From Oscillospiraceae bacterium (lineage in GTDB: Bacteria > Bacillota > Clostridia > Oscillospirales > Oscillospiraceae): DNA of 27,426 nucleotides. Shown here one piece after another: positions 19,828 to 27,426 of the stretch (position 1 is its first letter; the number at the start of each line of letters is the position of its first letter). The stretch covers positions 1 to 27,426 of the forward strand of contig JAEDIN010000015.1 in assembly GCA_016292445.1 (NCBI GenBank), in the 5' to 3' direction. Both the position numbers and the translations under genes were made by a program. The notes under the pieces are model-generated. The model did no database searches, had not been told where the DNA came from, and saw only the letters and a program-made list of their open reading frames with translations.

Positions 19828-22217
19828 ATTCCCTCTGCGTATTCACTGACCGCTCTGTCGGCGGCGAAAATGCCGGCCTGTGCGGTGTTTATTATCGAAA
19901 GTCCGGCCCTTTCACCGTCGTCTGCTATCGTTTTGTACATTCTGTCATGTGTGGCGACATAGTCGCGGTAGTCGGCGATGAGCATATATGGATCGCCGCC
20001 GTACAAAAGCCCCGACACAAGGTCTGAATAGCTCTTGCCGTCTTTAAATCCGCGGCTGAAGCGGTCGAGCACCGCCATAAGCTCGCCGTCACGGGCGGCA
20101 TACGCCTTCGGGTCGTAGCCTGCTGCTTTGAGTGCGGTGACCTCGTCGGCGTGCAGACCGAACAGGAACATATTCTTATCGCCCAATCTCTCATGCATCT
20201 CGACATTTGCACCGTCAAGCGTGCCAATGGTGACTGCGCCGTTGAGCATGAGCTTCATGTTGCCCGTGCCGGAGGCCTCCTTGCCGGCGGTGGATATCTG
20301 CTCGGAAACCTGAGCTGCCGGCATGAGAGCTTCTGCTGCGGAAACGCGGTAGTTTTCCATGAAATAGACCTGCAGCCTGCCCTTGCACAGGGGGTCGCTG
20401 TTGACATCGTCTGCAAGCGACAGGATAAGCTCGATTATGCGCTTTGCGGTGTAGTAGCCTGCCGCCGCCTTTGCGCCGAACACAAAGGTTCGCGGCGTAA
20501 ACTCCGTATTGGGGTTTGCGCGCAGCATATTCTGCAGGCGCGTAATGAGCATAGCGCACAGAAGCTGACGCTTATACTCGTGCAGACGCTTGACCTGAAC
20601 ATCGAGTATTGCGTCGGTGTTGAGCTTAAAGCCGTCCTGCTTGCGGGCAAAGGCGGCAAAGTCCTGCTTGTTTAAAAGCTTTATCTCGTTTACCCTATCC
20701 CTCACGGCAGGCTCATCGGCAAAATCGACAAGGCGGATCAGTGTTTCGGGTTTCAGCAAATAGCTTTCCCCGCCCAACAAATCGCAGACAAGTGAGTTTA
20801 AGCGCGGATTTATCTGTGCCAGCCAGCGGCGGTGGTCGATGCCGTTGGTGACATAGGTGAAGCGTTCGGGTCTGAGCTCGCAGACATCGCGGAACAGGTC
20901 TGTTTTGAGTATCTCGCCGTGCAGGGCGGAAACACCGTTGACCTTGAAGCAGGCGGCAAGGCAGAGATTTGCCATATGCACGCCGTCATCCTGAATGATG
21001 AGGTTTCTGCCGACCTTTTCGCTCTCGCCGAATTTTGCGCGCAGATACTCGCACCAGCGGCGGTTGATTTCGCACAAAATCTCCCACACACGGGGCAGCA
21101 GCGTCTGTATAAGCTCCTGCGGCCACTTTTCGAGCGCCTCGCTCATGACGGTGTGGTTGGTGTAGGCAACGGAAGCGGTTACTATCTCCCACGCCTCATC
21201 CCAGCCGAGGCCGTACTCATCCATAAAGATGCGCATAAGCTCGGGGATAACGAGGGTCGGGTGGGTGTCGTTTATCTGAATGACATGGTGCTTTGCAAAG
21301 GTGAGAATATCGCCGTAACGCTCCATGTGCTTTCTTACTATGCTCTGGGCAGTGGCGGACACGAAGAAATACTGCTGCTTTAATCTGAGCTGCTTGCCCT
21401 GAATGTGGTCGTCGGCAGGGTACAGCACCTTGGTGATGACCTCGCTCATGGTGCGCTGCTCAAGGCTCTTTACATACTCGCCCTCGGAAAACAGGTACAT
21501 ATCCAAAGCCGTGGTGCTTCTTGCATCCCAAAGTCGCAGGGTGTTGACCGTATCGCCCTTGTAGCCGGCGATGAGCATATCCCTCGGTACTGCGGTGACG
21601 GTGGTGTAGCCGATATGCTCGGCGTGGTAGTGACCGAAGTTATCCCAGTGCGGCACGATATGCCCGCCGAAGCGCACCTCGACGGCTTCGTCAGAGCGGG
21701 TGACAAGCCAGCTCTCGGCTGCCGAACGCCAATCGTCGGCGACCTCGGTCTGTTTGCCGTCCTGAATTTTCTGGCGGAAGATACCCAGCTCGTAGCAAAT
21801 GGAATAGCCCGTTGCCGGAATGCCCAGCGACGCCATGGAATCCATGTAGCAGGCGGCAAGTCTGCCCAAGCCGCCGTTACCGAGGCCCGCGTCGTTTTCC
21901 TCCTCGAAAATATCGCTTGCGTTTCTGCCGAGGTCGGATATTGCGCCGATGAGCGCCTCGGAAATGCCGAGGTTGAAGGCGTTTTTCATCAGACTTCTGC
22001 CCATGAGAAACTCCATTGACAGATAATGCACCTCGCGGTCTGCTTTTTTGTCCTCGCCGAAGGCGAGCAGGCGGCTCATTATCTCGCGAATTACTATCGC
22101 CGAGGCACGAAACACCTGATCGTCGGTGGCATTTTTACTTGTAACACCGAAGTGCGCGCAGAGCTTATCCTCTATTGCCGAGCGCACCTCGTCACGGGAA
22201 ATCTGACTTTTATACAT
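19809..22217 (-). CDS. glgP: Glycogen/maltodextrin phosphorylase
   Basis: GlgP cleaves alpha-1,4-glucan ends with phosphate to give glucose-1-phosphate, using pyridoxal phosphate. The 802-residue length is normal. Visible landmarks are YLSMEFLMGRSL near residue 66, GNGGLGRLAACYMDS with the glucan/phosphate-site glycines, NDTHPTLVIPELMR, VLYPADD, RLHEYKRQLL, and the PLP loop EASGTGNMKLMLNGA with Lys655 as the Schiff-base lysine. AGGAGT precedes the ATG. It lies nine bases after glgD and overlaps the PfkB gene. With glgC and glgD it forms a unit that can both start glycogen synthesis and degrade the product. Confidence 0.96.
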   Translation of the reverse strand: MYKSQISRDEVRSAIEDKLCAHFGVTSKNATDDQVFRASAIVIREIMSRLLAFGEDKKADREVHYLSMEFLMGRSLMKNAFNLGISEALIGAISDLGRNASDIFEEENDAGLGNGGLGRLAACYMDSMASLGIPATGYSICYELGIFRQKIQDGKQTEVADDWRSAAESWLVTRSDEAVEVRFGGHIVPHWDNFGHYHAEHIGYTTVTAVPRDMLIAGYKGDTVNTLRLWDARSTTALDMYLFSEGEYVKSLEQRTMSEVITKVLYPADDHIQGKQLRLKQQYFFVSATAQSIVRKHMERYGDILTFAKHHVIQINDTHPTLVIPELMRIFMDEYGLGWDEAWEIVTASVAYTNHTVMSEALEKWPQELIQTLLPRVWEILCEINRRWCEYLRAKFGESEKVGRNLIIQDDGVHMANLCLAACFKVNGVSALHGEILKTDLFRDVCELRPERFTYVTNGIDHRRWLAQINPRLNSLVCDLLGGESYLLKPETLIRLVDFADEPAVRDRVNEIKLLNKQDFAAFARKQDGFKLNTDAILDVQVKRLHEYKRQLLCAMLITRLQNMLRANPNTEFTPRTFVFGAKAAAGYYTAKRIIELILSLADDVNSDPLCKGRLQVYFMENYRVSAAEALMPAAQVSEQISTAGKEASGTGNMKLMLNGAVTIGTLDGANVEMHERLGDKNMFLFGLHADEVTALKAAGYDPKAYAARDGELMAVLDRFSRGFKDGKSYSDLVSGLLYGGDPYMLIADYRDYVATHDRMYKTIADDGERAGLSIINTAQAGIFAADRAVSEYAEGIWKIKL

Positions 22218-22226
22218 CGGTACTCC

Positions 22227-23339
22227 TTAGATCTTGCTGTTTTTCGGAATTACTATCGGGAGCTTTTCGCTGCCCATAAGCGTCTGATACGGCGACACGC
22301 GCGAATATTTATCGGCAATGACGGAGTTTAAGATAACACCCTCGCCGATGTTGCAGCCGCGCATAAGGATGCAGTTTTCTATCTTAGCGCCCTTTGCGAT
22401 GCGCACATCGGAGGACAAAACGCAGTTTTTGACCTCGCCCTCGATGATGCTGCCGTCGGAAATGAGGCTGTTCGTGACAAAGGCGCCCTCGCCGTAATAG
22501 GTGCTGACATCCTCGTGGCTTTTTGTGCGCACGGGTCTTTCCTTCGGGAAAAGCTCGGCGCGGCACTCGGGCTTTAACATATCCATGCTCGCGTCAAAAT
22601 AAGTCTCCAAGCTCATGATGCGCCTTGCGTAGCCCGGGTGGAGGTACACGCCCACCTTGCCGCCGCTTGCCAGATACGCCGCTATGGCGTCACGGTGGAA
22701 GTGATAGTGATTTGCCGCGGCGCAGGCATCCATCATGGAAACGAGCAGCTCCTTTGAGATTATATATGCCTCGAGCGAGGCAAGCCCCTCGCCGCCCACG
22801 GTCTGATTAAATATCATATGCCGCGCAAAGCCGTCGGCATCGACGACATAGCGGTGGTGGCGGTATTCGGGTGTGCGCTCGGTGCATATGGCGGTTATCT
22901 CCGCGCCGCTTTCTATATGCCGGCGCATGGCGGCTTTAAGGTCTAAGTTTGCCGCAACATTGCCCTGCACCATAACGATATACTTGGCTCTCAGCTCGCG
23001 GATATAGGTCGAAACAGCGTTAAGCGCCTCGATAGTTCCCGTGTAATCGCCCTTGTGATACTCGGGCAGTCCGAACGGCGGAAGCATACGCAGACCGCCT
23101 ATCCTGCGGCCCATGTCCCAGTCCTTGCCGCTGCCGATGTGGTCCAGCAGTGACTGATAATCGCGCTGCATGATGACGCCGACATCCAAAACACCGGCAT
23201 TCATCATCGATGAAAGGGCAAAGTCTATAAGCCTGTACCTGCCGCAAAAGGGCAGAGATGCGGCGGTTCTCGTTTTCACAAGCTCGCCGAGGTCGCTTAC
23301 CGTGCCGTAGGCAAAGATTATTCCGTGAAAATCAGACAT
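22227..23339 (-). CDS. glgD: GlgD, non-catalytic subunit of ADP-glucose pyrophosphorylase
   Basis: A 370-residue homologue of GlgC that in Firmicutes pairs with it to raise activity and alter regulation. The nucleotidyltransferase signature is degenerate: the GGQGSRL-type loop is replaced by AYGTVSDLGEL, and the catalytic Asp of GlgC (GDHIYKMD) is Asn127 in QGNVAANLD, so it should not catalyse. CGRYRLIDFALSSMMNAG (32-49) keeps the family fold, and the C-terminal left-handed beta-helix starts near residue 285. AGGAGGT precedes the ATG. Two bases separate it from glgC. Confidence 0.93.
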   Translation of the reverse strand: MSDFHGIIFAYGTVSDLGELVKTRTAASLPFCGRYRLIDFALSSMMNAGVLDVGVIMQRDYQSLLDHIGSGKDWDMGRRIGGLRMLPPFGLPEYHKGDYTGTIEALNAVSTYIRELRAKYIVMVQGNVAANLDLKAAMRRHIESGAEITAICTERTPEYRHHRYVVDADGFARHMIFNQTVGGEGLASLEAYIISKELLVSMMDACAAANHYHFHRDAIAAYLASGGKVGVYLHPGYARRIMSLETYFDASMDMLKPECRAELFPKERPVRTKSHEDVSTYYGEGAFVTNSLISDGSIIEGEVKNCVLSSDVRIAKGAKIENCILMRGCNIGEGVILNSVIADKYSRVSPYQTLMGSEKLPIVIPKNSKI

Positions 23340-23341
23340 TT

Positions 23342-24535
<1,194 letters not shown>

Positions 24536-24545
24536 GCTTTTTACC

Positions 24546-25139
24546 TCAATTAAATTTGTTCATTGCCCTGTCGGGACCTTCGGTGATATAGCATTGCACC
24601 GCCTTAGAAACGCGCTCGGCAAGAGCCTGCATATCCTCGGCGTCCTTATTTTTGAAGGTGCTCAGCACCCAATCGGCCATATCGTAATCCGGATGCGGAG
24701 CTGCGCCCACACCCATGCGGATTCGCGGAAAATCCTGCGTGCCGAGGTGCCGGATTATATTCTTCAGCCCGTTGTGGCCGCCCGCCGAGCCGCTTTTGCG
24801 GATGCGCAGCTTGCCGATGGGCATCGCGACCTCGTCGGACACCACGATGACATGCTCGGGGCTTATTTTATAAAACTTCGCCGCCTGCCCGACCGCCTCG
24901 CCGGACAAATTCATATAGGTCTGCGGCTTCATAAGAAGCACCTTTTCGCCGCCTATCGTGACCGTGGCGGTCAGTGCCTTGAAGCGCAGCTTGTTTATCG
25001 CAATATTAAATTCCTTTGCCATTGCGTCGGCCGCCATAAAACCGGCATTGTGCCTTGTTCCGTTATATTTGGTGCCGGGGTTGCCGAGGAATACGACAAG
25101 CCATGTTACACCCTGCGGACTGCGAAATCTATCAAACAC
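24546..25139 (-). CDS. pth: Peptidyl-tRNA hydrolase
   Basis: Pth frees tRNA from peptidyl-tRNA released by stalled ribosomes. Key parts are VFLGNPGTKYNGTRHNAGF with the catalytic His (residue 30 from this start), KPQTYMNLSG with the conserved Asn, VVSDEVAMPIGKLRIR with the catalytic Asp, and GSAGGHNGLKNI. Start choice: GAGG at 25147-25150 is only one base from an ATG at 25145 but seven bases from the GTG at 25139, so GTG (197 residues) is preferred; the difference is two residues. FLGNPG replaces the common GLGNPG. It leads the glg cluster and sits just after the prs terminator. Confidence 0.95.
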   Translation of the reverse strand: MFDRFRSPQGVTWLVVFLGNPGTKYNGTRHNAGFMAADAMAKEFNIAINKLRFKALTATVTIGGEKVLLMKPQTYMNLSGEAVGQAAKFYKISPEHVIVVSDEVAMPIGKLRIRKSGSAGGHNGLKNIIRHLGTQDFPRIRMGVGAAPHPDYDMADWVLSTFKNKDAEDMQALAERVSKAVQCYITEGPDRAMNKFN

Positions 25140-25163
25140 GAGCATACCTCAAAAGCATTTTTG

Positions 25164-25189
25164 AAAAAGCCCCTTTTCAGGGGCTTTTT
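25164..25189. terminator. Intrinsic terminator between prs and pth
   Basis: AAAAAGCCCCT (25164-25174) pairs with AGGGGCTTTTT (25179-25189), with a four-base loop. On the minus strand it lies 10 bases after prs and only about 14 bases before the pth ribosome binding site. Confidence 0.85.
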
Positions 25190-25198
25190 TATAGGTTT

Positions 25199-26161
25199 TT
25201 ATTCAAACAGATTGGAGATGGACATTTCCTCGTAAACACGCTGGATTGCCTCGGCAAACACCGGTGCTACGGACATATACTTGATCTTGTCGGAAGCGGG
25301 CTTGTCGGCAGGATAAGGAATGGTGTTGAGAAGCAGCAGCTCCTTGATGACGCTGTCATTAATACGGTCGATCGCAGGGCCGGACAGAACGCCATGGCTT
25401 GCGCAGGCATAAACCTCCTTTGCGCCGCCTATCTCAACGATGGCCTTTGCAGCGCCGCACAGAGAGCCGGCGGTATCGACCATATCGTCGAGCAGAATGC
25501 AGGTCTTGCCCTCGACATTGCCGATGATGTTCATGACCTCGGACTGATTTGCCTTCTCACGGCGCTTGTCAACGATCGCCATGTTGCAGCCGAGCTTCAT
25601 GGAGAAGTTACGCGCTCTTGCGGTGCTGCCTACATCGGGGGATACGACCATGATATCGTCGTTGCCCTTGCCGTAAATGTCAAGATAGTGCTTTGCGAAA
25701 AGCGGTGCGCCGAAAAGATTGTCAACGGGGATATCGAAGAAGCCCTGGATCTGGGCTGCGTGCAGGTCCATCGTGAGGACGCGGTCTGCACCTGCTGCGG
25801 TAATGAGATTTGCAACCAGCTTTGCGGAGATGGGGTCACGGCTCTTTGCCTTGCGGTCCTGACGGGCATAGCCGAAGTACGGAATAACTGCGGTGATGCG
25901 GCCTGCGGATGCGCGGCGCATTGCGTCGATCATGACAAGCAGCTCCATGAGATTGTCGTTAACCGGCTTGCAGGTGGACTGAACAATGAATACATCGGTG
26001 CCTCTTACGGGTTCATGCAGTGAAATTGAACACTCGCCGTCAGCGAAGTGGGAGCAGGTGCTGTCGCCCAGCTCCTTGAAAAGATGTGCGCAGATAGCCT
26101 TTGCCAGCTCGGGGTTGGAATTGCCGCAAAATACCTTGATCTCTTTACCGTGGGAAATCAT
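25199..26161 (-). CDS. prs: Ribose-phosphate pyrophosphokinase (PRPP synthetase)
   Basis: Prs makes 5-phosphoribosyl-1-diphosphate from ribose-5-phosphate and ATP, the precursor of nucleotides, histidine and tryptophan. The 320-residue class I enzyme has FADGECSISLHEPVRG (39-54), YFGYARQDRK (95-104), the metal/active-site MDLHAAQIQGFFDIPVDNL (131-149) and the PRPP loop LLDDMVDTAGSL (223-234). GAGGA precedes the ATG. It is divergent from prfB and is followed by an intrinsic terminator. Confidence 0.97.
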   Translation of the reverse strand: MISHGKEIKVFCGNSNPELAKAICAHLFKELGDSTCSHFADGECSISLHEPVRGTDVFIVQSTCKPVNDNLMELLVMIDAMRRASAGRITAVIPYFGYARQDRKAKSRDPISAKLVANLITAAGADRVLTMDLHAAQIQGFFDIPVDNLFGAPLFAKHYLDIYGKGNDDIMVVSPDVGSTARARNFSMKLGCNMAIVDKRREKANQSEVMNIIGNVEGKTCILLDDMVDTAGSLCGAAKAIVEIGGAKEVYACASHGVLSGPAIDRINDSVIKELLLLNTIPYPADKPASDKIKYMSVAPVFAEAIQRVYEEMSISNLFE

Positions 26162-26179
26162 TTTTAATCGTCCTCTCTG

Positions 26180-26229
26180 ATTATATCTGTTTTTATCGTC
26201 CGAAACGATATCATCTCCATGGTATTATA
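26180..26229 (-). promoter_or_regulatory. Probable prs promoter region with a dyad
   Basis: Two minus-strand TATAAT boxes (26180-26185 and 26224-26229) lie upstream of prs, both with poor -35 boxes. Between them TATCGT (26194-26199) and ACGATA (26205-26210) form an inverted repeat around CCGAA. It could be an operator or a leader hairpin. Confidence 0.4.
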
Positions 26230-26276
26230 TCAAACACTGCCGCAAAAGGAAAGAGGGCGCGGCATATTTTTTAGCA

Positions 26277-26305
26277 TTTACAAGCAGGATAATATCGTGT
26301 ATAAT
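26277..26305 (+). promoter_or_regulatory. Sigma-A promoter of prfB
   Basis: TTTACA (26277-26282), 17-base spacer, perfect TATAAT (26300-26305). Confidence 0.75.
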
Positions 26306-26350
26306 ACTTTAGCGATTTTGTGAGATTATGTATTTAAGGAATGATTGAAA

Positions 26351-27426
26351 ATGCTTGAATTTGAAGAATATAAGCAGAAGCTCAACGCGCTCAAGCCCAC
26401 GCTTGACGGTCTGCGCGACGCTCTGCGCCTCGAGGCCGCCGAAAAGGAGATCGAGGAGCTTGAGGGTCAGAGTGCGCAGGACGGATTTTGGAACGATGTC
26501 GAAAATTCGCAGCGCGTGCAGAAGCGTCTGAAGCAGACTAAAAACAAGGTTGAAAATTATAACCGGCTGTGCACGGCTTGGGACGATCTCATGACCCTGT
26601 GCGAAATGGCTCTCGAGGAGGATGACGACTCCATGCTCCCCGAGCTTGAGTCGGAGTTTGCCGCTTTCCAGAAGCGCCTTGAGGAGACCCGTCTGGGTAC
26701 TTTGCTCACCGGCGAATATGACGCGAACAACGCCATTTTGACCTTCCACGCCGGTGCAGGCGGCACCGAGGCGCAGGACTGGACGCAGATGCTCTACCGT
26801 ATGTACAATATGTGGGCGGAGCGTCACGGCTACACCGTCAAGCTCATGGATTATCTCGACGGCGATGAAGCGGGTATCAAGAGTGCCACCATCATGATTG
26901 AGGGTGAAAACGCCTACGGCTTCCTCAAAAGCGAACACGGCATCCATCGCCTTGTGCGCATCTCCCCCTTTGACGCCTCCGGCAGACGCCACACCTCCTT
27001 TGCCGCAGTTGAGGTCATGCCCGAGATAAGCGACGATAACGAGATAGAGCTGCGCGAGGAGGACATCAAGATGGATGTCTACCGTTCTTCGGGTGCAGGC
27101 GGTCAGAAGGTCAACAAGACCTCCTCGGCGGTCAGACTCACCCACATCCCCACCGGCATTGTCGTTGCCTCGCAGGTCGAGCGCAGCCACTTCCAGAACC
27201 TCGAAAACTGCAAAAATATGCTCCGTGCCCGTCTTGCGGAGATAAAAGAGCGCGAGCATCTTGAAAAGATATCCGATATCAAGGGCGTGCAGATGAAAAT
27301 CGAGTGGGGCAGCCAGATACGCTCCTATGTTTTCATGCCCTACACCCTCGCCAAGGATCACCGCACCGGCTTTGAAAACGGCAATATTCAAAATGTCATG
27401 GACGGCGATATCGACGGCTTCATCAA
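26351..27426 (+). CDS. prfB: Peptide chain release factor 2, 3' end cut by window edge
   Basis: RF2 recognises UGA and UAA stop codons and triggers peptide release. The 358 visible residues begin MLEFEEYKQKLNALK and include the stop-codon reading tripeptide Ser-Pro-Phe (205-207) in VRISPFDASG and the catalytic GGQ (250-252) in SSGAGGQKVNKTSS. SPF marks it as RF2 rather than RF1. RF2 is about 365-375 residues, so only a few are missing. AAGGA lies ten bases before the ATG. The frame is continuous from the start: at codons 25-28 (Leu-Arg-Leu-Glu), where many bacteria have an in-frame UGA and a programmed +1 shift, there is no stop. Confidence 0.96.
   Translation, partial: MLEFEEYKQKLNALKPTLDGLRDALRLEAAEKEIEELEGQSAQDGFWNDVENSQRVQKRLKQTKNKVENYNRLCTAWDDLMTLCEMALEEDDDSMLPELESEFAAFQKRLEETRLGTLLTGEYDANNAILTFHAGAGGTEAQDWTQMLYRMYNMWAERHGYTVKLMDYLDGDEAGIKSATIMIEGENAYGFLKSEHGIHRLVRISPFDASGRRHTSFAAVEVMPEISDDNEIELREEDIKMDVYRSSGAGGQKVNKTSSAVRLTHIPTGIVVASQVERSHFQNLENCKNMLRARLAEIKEREHLEKISDIKGVQMKIEWGSQIRSYVFMPYTLAKDHRTGFENGNIQNVMDGDIDGFI

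Noticed and set aside
25055..26023. Plus-strand open frame of 322 codons opposite prs
   Set aside because: It is the shadow of the conserved PRPP synthetase gene. The protein has no recognisable domain and there is no start signal.
26309..27391. Minus-strand open frame of 360 codons opposite prfB
   Set aside because: It has no known motif, is antisense to conserved RF2 sequence, and its end lies in the prfB promoter region.

Overview
The window looks like chromosome from a Gram-positive anaerobe of the Clostridia, most likely a gut member of the Oscillospiraceae/Ruminococcaceae group. The grounds are moderately high G+C, GGAGG-type ribosome binding sites before nearly every gene, sigma-A promoters with 17-base spacers, strong intrinsic terminators between convergent genes, and content that includes a GlgC/GlgD glycogen operon, PlsY, a tungsten-type aldehyde:ferredoxin oxidoreductase, 2-hydroxyacyl-CoA dehydratase subunits and an EFR1-type flavodoxin/ferredoxin. 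No rRNA, tRNA, CRISPR array, transposase or prophage gene was seen. The assignment rests on gene content only.

Layout. 1-1496 (-): 3'-truncated D-aminoacylase. 1753-4439 (+): a three-gene redox operon of AOR-family large subunit, MoaD/ThiS-like beta-grasp protein and four-cluster ferredoxin, with its own promoter, a structured leader, an internal structured spacer and a terminator. 4464-5704 (-): overlapping pspC, DUF2975-like and membrane-protein genes. 5768-7401 (-): EFR1 flavodoxin/ferredoxin and an NmrA-like NAD(P)-binding gene broken by a one-base frameshift. 7573-8172 (+): unknown polytopic membrane protein behind two tandem promoters and a dyad. 8212-9051 (-): folD. 9180-10181 (+): sugar-transfer-type ATP-grasp protein. 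10242-13144 (-): a 2-hydroxyacyl-CoA dehydratase-like subunit pair followed by a 51-residue membrane microprotein. 13322-15712 (-): cytoplasmic family 3 beta-glucosidase. 15848-16738 (+): YegS/DagK-type lipid kinase. 16825-18125 (-): gph-like phosphatase and plsY. 18258-18776 (+): single-pass membrane protein with a TPR-like cytoplasmic part. 18940-25139 (-): pth-glgC-glgD-glgP-pfkB cluster. 25199-26161 (-): prs. 26351-end (+): prfB, 3'-truncated.

How the parts work together. The AOR/ferredoxin operon probably oxidises aldehydes and passes electrons to ferredoxin. The glg cluster makes ADP-glucose (GlgC with the catalytically dead GlgD) and degrades glycogen (GlgP); synthase and branching enzyme are not in this window. 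GH3 would feed glucose from imported oligosaccharides. The lipid kinase and PlsY both act in phospholipid metabolism. prs, folD, pth and prfB are housekeeping genes.

Most worth a second look: the AOR/MoaD/ferredoxin operon and its two RNA structures; the orphan dehydratase pair with its microprotein; the NmrA frameshift; the terminator wedged between prs and pth; and a prfB that lacks the usual programmed frameshift.
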